Assembly (NCBI RefSeq): GCF_040706535.1
Contig: NZ_JAPDRJ010000006.1
Span: forward strand, 1 to 64,000
Direction: 5' to 3'
From: Lentisalinibacter orientalis
GTDB taxonomy: Bacteria > Pseudomonadota > Gammaproteobacteria > Steroidobacterales > Woeseiaceae
Length of the DNA: 64,000 nt
The notes beneath the pieces are model-generated. The model made no database searches and had not been told where the DNA came from. It worked only from the letters and a program-made list of their open reading frames with translations. Shown in pieces: positions 59,740 to 64,000 of the stretch. Position 1 is the stretch's first letter. Each line of letters opens with the position of its first letter. The position numbers and the translations under genes were made by a program.

Positions 59740-61067
59740 TGAGGCTTCGTCATATGGTCCAGATCGGTCCACGCCGAGCGGAGAGCATAGGCTTGGGCGA
59801 TGCCGACGAAGTTACGTTTGCTCCTATGGAAGCGCTCTTTGATGGTTTAGGAGGGCTTGATGTTTCTCGAGTAAAACCACTGGCTGAGCTCGCCAGCGGC
59901 AGTTACAACTATTTTGCGGAGGGCGATATTCTCTTAGCCAAAGTTACACCGTGTTTTGAAAGCGGTAAGAAAGCCATTGCGCGGAACCTCACCAACGGCG
60001 TGGGCTTTGCCACATCAGAAGTGCACGTTATAAGAGCGGATCGATCCAAGATCGAAACCAGATTTCTTCGCTATTTACTTTGCTCCGAAGACTTCCGAGC
60101 AGAAGGCATGAGAAGTATGACCGGTGCAGGCGGCCTTCGGCGTGTTAGCGAGAATGCCATATTGGACTTTCGTCCTAAGATCACCGATAAAAAAATCCAA
60201 CGTGCCATAGCCGACTTCCTCGACCGCGAAACCGCCCGTATTGATCAGCTGATTCAGAAGAAAGAAAGGTTGGTGGAGGTCGTGGATGAAAAGCGCTCCT
60301 CAATGATTACAGCGGCAGTGACGGGAAGGGTCGATCCAGCCGCCGCCGGGCATAGTCCACCCAAAGGAATCGCGAAACACGGGCAACTCTCGTTTGATGC
60401 GCTACCATCGGATTGGTCGGTGAGGCGGATCAAGACAATCTCGCCTGTGATGCGAGGAGCTAGTCCTCGACCTATCGATGATCCTGCCTACTTTGATGAG
60501 AGAGGGGAGTATGCATGGGTTCGCATTAGTGATGTAACTGCATCCAAGGGGCTACTGCTCGAGACAGCGCAGCGCCTGTCGGAGCGGGGCGCTGCGAAGA
60601 GCGTGAAATTGGGTATTGGCGAACTCTTCCTCTCGATTGCCGGATCAGTGGGGAAACCGTGCATTACAGGGATTAAGGCATGTATTCACGACGGCTTCGT
60701 CTATTTTCCGTTCTTACCGAAAGATAGCCAAAAGTTCCTTTATTGGATATTCGAGAGCCATGAGTGCTTTTCTGGGCTTGGTAAGTTGGGAACCCAGCTG
60801 AACCTTAATACGGAAACTGTGGGGAATATCGCGATTCCCTTCCCACCGATCAGTACTCAAAGGACATTGGCAGAGTTTCTCGATGACAGGATCGCGGAAA
60901 TCGATAGGTTGCGCGAAAGGATGCTCAATTCGGTAGACCGACTCCGTGAATTCCGCGCCGCCCTTATCACCGCTGCCGTCACCGGACAAATTGACGTCAA
61001 GACCTGGGGCAAGAAGGGCACTACCGACCGCCGCCTGGATCAAATAGAGGAGTCCATGAGCGCATGA
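59736..61067 (+). CDS. hsdS: Type I restriction-modification specificity subunit HsdS
   Basis: A 443-residue protein with two target-recognition domains, about 1-150 and 205-370. Each is followed by a conserved helical repeat: IQRAIADFLDRETARIDQLI with SMITAAVTGRVD, and QRTLAEFLDDRIAEIDRLRE with ALITAAVTGQID. This half-repeat pattern is normal and implies a two-part recognition sequence, which cannot be read here. It starts with GTG 59736 overlapping the HsdM stop; an ATG is next. Confidence 0.93.
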   Translation: MMRLRHMVQIGPRRAESIGLGDADEVTFAPMEALFDGLGGLDVSRVKPLAELASGSYNYFAEGDILLAKVTPCFESGKKAIARNLTNGVGFATSEVHVIRADRSKIETRFLRYLLCSEDFRAEGMRSMTGAGGLRRVSENAILDFRPKITDKKIQRAIADFLDRETARIDQLIQKKERLVEVVDEKRSSMITAAVTGRVDPAAAGHSPPKGIAKHGQLSFDALPSDWSVRRIKTISPVMRGASPRPIDDPAYFDERGEYAWVRISDVTASKGLLLETAQRLSERGAAKSVKLGIGELFLSIAGSVGKPCITGIKACIHDGFVYFPFLPKDSQKFLYWIFESHECFSGLGKLGTQLNLNTETVGNIAIPFPPISTQRTLAEFLDDRIAEIDRLRERMLNSVDRLREFRAALITAAVTGQIDVKTWGKKGTTDRRLDQIEESMSA

Positions 61068-64000
61068 CGGTCTCCTCCCAGCACAATATCCACAAGGAGG
61101 TGGTTCTCCAGGATCACCTGATGAGCCAGCTCGTGGCCGGGGAGGGGTATGTCCTGCGGGACGCCAAGGCGGACTATGACCCGATTCTGGCGATGGATAA
61201 GGAGCTCGTGCTCCGGTTTATCCAGGAAACGCAGCCGGAGGAGTGGGAGAAGCTGGTCTCGCACTACACGGGATCGGCCGAGGATACCCTGTTCACCCAG
61301 CTGGCCAAGGCACTCAAAAGCCGCGGCACCCTGACCGTCTTGCGCCAGGGCATCAAGATTGTCCCGAACATCAAATTCTCCCTGTGCTATTTCCGGCCGG
61401 CGAGCTCGTTGGAGCCGAAGCGCGTGGCCGAATACGAGGCCAAAATTCTTAGCGTGATGAAGGAGGTGGCCTACAGCACGAAGAATGACAACCGGATTGA
61501 CGTGGTGCTGTTCCTGAATGGCCTGCCGGTGGCCACCATGGAAGTGAAGAACCCTCTGACCGGCACCACATTCCGCCATGCCGAGAAGCAGTACCGTCAG
61601 GATCGGTCACCAGCGGGTGAGCCGCTGCTGACGTTCAAGCGGGGCGCATTGGTGCATTTCGCACTGGATGGTGACAACATCTCGATGACAACCCGGCTTG
61701 CGAACGGGAAAACACGGTTTTTACCCTTCAACCGTGGCCGGGATGGCGGTGCTGGCAACCCGGACATTGAGGGTGAATTCCGTGTGGCGTATCTCTATAA
61801 GTCGGGTGCGTGGGGGGAAGCGATTCTCTCCCGAGCGGTGTTGCTGGACGTGATCGGTCGCTTCATGCACCTGGAGAAGGATGGTAAAGCCGAGAAGATG
61901 ATCTTCCCGCGATTCCAGCAGCTTGACGCGGTGCGAAAGCTGTTGGCACACGCTAAAGCGAGCGGGGCAGGGCAGAACTACCTGATTCAGCACTCGGCCG
62001 GCTCGGGGAAATCCAACACCATCGGCTGGCTCGCTCACCAGGCCATCAATCTTCATACCGAGGCGGATGAGCCGATCTTCGATACCGCGATTATTGTGAC
62101 TGACCGGATTGTCTTGGATCGGCAGCTCCAGAACACGGTGTCCCAGTTCGAGCAAACCCAGGGCGTCGTCAAAAGGATTGACGGCACCTCCCGGCAGCTC
62201 AAAGAAGCGATCGCCAAGGGCGCACGGATTATCGTGACGACCATCCAGAAGTTTTCAACCGAGCACCTGAAGGCAATATCAGGGCAGGGCGATCGGAATT
62301 TTGCGGTGATTGTGGATGAGGCTCACAGTAGCCAGTCCGGCAAGTCCGCCCAGGCGATGACGGAAGCCCTGACCCGCGAGGGTACCTCGAGCGACGACAT
62401 CGAGGATCTCATCGCCGAGTACCAGAAGAGTAGGGGGCCGCAGCCAAATATAAGCTTCTTCGCGTTTACGGCAACGCCCCGGAACGTGACATTGGAGCGG
62501 TTTGGTGTCTTGGGGGCGGATGGGCTGCCGCACCCCTTCCACCTGTACTCGATGCGCCAGGCCATAGAGGAGCGCTTTATTCTGGATGTGCTCCAGAATT
62601 ACATGACCTACAAGGCGTACTACAAGCTCGAGAAATCGATTGAGGACGACCCGGAGCTAAGTGGCCGGCGAGGGCAGCGCAAAGTGGCGCGCTATGCCTC
62701 GTTGCACCCCACGGCGATCGGCCAGAAGGTAGAAATTATTGTCGAGCACTTCCGCCGGCATGTGCAAAAGGAGCTGGGCGGTCAGGCCAAGGCCATGATC
62801 GTGGCCAGCAGCCGCGAGCATGCCCTTCGGTACTACTTCGGGGTTCGGGACTATATCCGGCAGCAGGGCTACACGGATCTGCGTGCCCTGGTGGCCTTCT
62901 CCGGTGAGTTGACCTATGAGGGTGAGAAATACACCGAAGCGGATCTCAATGAATTCTCCGAGACCGAGCTGCCGAGCCGGTTTGACGGGTTCAAGAAGGA
63001 TGGGACACCGTATCCAGAGCAATACCAGATTCTGATTGTTGCGGAGAAGTACCAGACCGGCTTTGACCAGCCGAAGCTGTGCGCCATGTACATCGACCGC
63101 AAGCTGGCCGGCCTCCAGGCCGTGCAAACACTGTCCCGATTGAACCGCACGGTCTCCGGAGCGGATAAGAAAACGTTCATTCTGGACTTTCGCAACACGA
63201 TTGAGGACATCCAGAATGCCTTCAGGCCGTATTTTGAGGTCACGAGCCTGGAAGAGCGCACAGACCCGAATCAGGTCTATGAGCTCGAGCAACGGCTCTT
63301 TACGTTCGGATACCTCGATAAAGAGGAAATCGAGCGTTTCGCCAAGATTTATTACAAAGGGGTGCTTGATGGCGGCGATCGTGCTCGTCTTGAGGGGCTT
63401 GTTCGGGAGGCGGTTGCCCGGTTCCAGTTGGATGAGGACGAAGGCCGGCAGGAAGAGTTCCGGCAGCTAGTCAAGAGCTACATGCGGTTCTATACGTTCC
63501 TCGCCCAGGTCATGCGTCTCGAGGACACCGATTTAGAGAAGGTGTATTCGTATTGCGCCTGGCTGACACGCCTGCTGCCGAATCGGGAAGTGCCTCCGGA
63601 GATTGAGATTACGGACGATATGCTCCAGTTGCAGGCATTCAAGGTGGAGCAGAAGGAGAAGGGGAGTGCGTCCTTATCTCCTGGCGATCGCGCTGCGATC
63701 AAGGCGATCAGCGAGTTCGGCGCCAAGCCGTACACCGAGGATGAGCAAAAAGAGCTGTCCGAGATCGTGAAGGCGTTTAACGAGCGTCACGGCACGACTT
63801 TCACTGAAGAGGACATGATTCGGTTTGAGCAGGTCAATCGGGAGATCCTGGATGAGGATATGACCGATATGATCCGCAATAACCCTCCGGACGTGGTCTA
63901 TGCGGCGTTCTGTGACGCGTTCTTCAAGGGCGCGATTCGGATGTTCCAGCGGGACAACGAAATGCGGAACATCGTTTTGAGTGACCCGGAAGCGCGCGAT
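61064..64000 (+). CDS. hsdR: Type I restriction endonuclease subunit HsdR, C-terminus beyond the window
   Basis: From ATG 61064, overlapping the HsdS stop, the frame is open for 979 codons to the window edge; normal HsdR is about 1,000 or more residues, so little is missing. The nuclease domain shows DNRIDVVLFLNGLPVATMEVKN (D...ExK motif, about 140-165, shown in part here as IDVVLF and ATMEVKN). The motor domain has Walker A SAGSGKS at about 311-317, DEAH at 418-421 and FTATPR. It cleaves unmodified DNA after translocation. The ICE continues beyond it. Confidence 0.93.
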   Translation, partial: MTVSSQHNIHKEVVLQDHLMSQLVAGEGYVLRDAKADYDPILAMDKELVLRFIQETQPEEWEKLVSHYTGSAEDTLFTQLAKALKSRGTLTVLRQGIKIVPNIKFSLCYFRPASSLEPKRVAEYEAKILSVMKEVAYSTKNDNRIDVVLFLNGLPVATMEVKNPLTGTTFRHAEKQYRQDRSPAGEPLLTFKRGALVHFALDGDNISMTTRLANGKTRFLPFNRGRDGGAGNPDIEGEFRVAYLYKSGAWGEAILSRAVLLDVIGRFMHLEKDGKAEKMIFPRFQQLDAVRKLLAHAKASGAGQNYLIQHSAGSGKSNTIGWLAHQAINLHTEADEPIFDTAIIVTDRIVLDRQLQNTVSQFEQTQGVVKRIDGTSRQLKEAIAKGARIIVTTIQKFSTEHLKAISGQGDRNFAVIVDEAHSSQSGKSAQAMTEALTREGTSSDDIEDLIAEYQKSRGPQPNISFFAFTATPRNVTLERFGVLGADGLPHPFHLYSMRQAIEERFILDVLQNYMTYKAYYKLEKSIEDDPELSGRRGQRKVARYASLHPTAIGQKVEIIVEHFRRHVQKELGGQAKAMIVASSREHALRYYFGVRDYIRQQGYTDLRALVAFSGELTYEGEKYTEADLNEFSETELPSRFDGFKKDGTPYPEQYQILIVAEKYQTGFDQPKLCAMYIDRKLAGLQAVQTLSRLNRTVSGADKKTFILDFRNTIEDIQNAFRPYFEVTSLEERTDPNQVYELEQRLFTFGYLDKEEIERFAKIYYKGVLDGGDRARLEGLVREAVARFQLDEDEGRQEEFRQLVKSYMRFYTFLAQVMRLEDTDLEKVYSYCAWLTRLLPNREVPPEIEITDDMLQLQAFKVEQKEKGSASLSPGDRAAIKAISEFGAKPYTEDEQKELSEIVKAFNERHGTTFTEEDMIRFEQVNREILDEDMTDMIRNNPPDVVYAAFCDAFFKGAIRMFQRDNEMRNIVLSDPEARD

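Overview
The window looks like chromosomal DNA of a heterotrophic gammaproteobacterium. This rests on TonB-dependent receptors with strong TonB boxes, TRAP transport, and conjugation genes of the PFGI-1/PFL_46xx-47xx type. No rRNA or tRNA gene was found, so no genus is proposed.

Part 1 (about 1-25,300) is an accessory catabolic and transport region, visibly less GC-rich than what follows. From left to right it holds: a cupin gene cut by the window edge with a small upstream gene; a GntR/UTRA regulator; a TonB receptor; two tandem paralogous secreted proteins; a TPR/Sel1 protein; and a Tat-type FAD oxidoreductase. Next come an IS21 IstB remnant, a sulfite-dehydrogenase-like molybdoenzyme with its cytochrome c, two alpha/beta-hydrolase genes (one a double-domain fusion), a TauD-type dioxygenase, a complete TRAP transporter, a LysR regulator, a second TonB receptor and a GntR/FCD regulator. 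Three near-identical promoter elements (TATTC-N7-GAATA, then ATTGGA at a fixed distance) lie upstream of the dioxygenase, the second receptor and the first hydrolase. They look like a regulon of the local LysR protein.

Part 2 (about 25,400-64,000) is most of an integrative conjugative element (ICE). Its left part has a PrtN-like gene, ParB, DUF2857, a STY4528-type replication protein, PFL_4669, DUF3577, RadC and DUF6573, with hairpin leaders before several of them. An amidohydrolase cargo gene, a secreted nuclease and a tyrosine integrase follow. The mating-pair-formation block runs from PilL-Nt and TraD through the TraB-, TraV-, TraC-, TraU-, TraH- and TraG-like proteins in one dense plus-strand series. 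Downstream is a type I restriction-modification system whose HsdR gene leaves the window. ParA, DnaB, SSB, topoisomerase and the relaxase were not seen and may lie outside.

The most interesting locus is 42,198-44,769, inserted between TIGR03747 and RAQPRD. It has a CD-NTase-like nucleotidyltransferase and, divergently, a Cap15-like protein (two membrane helices plus beta-barrel) directly followed by a small protein resembling the diadenylate cyclase (DisA_N/DAC) domain. This reads as a CBASS-like anti-phage module with an extra second-messenger-related component. The assignments come from reading motifs, not from searches.
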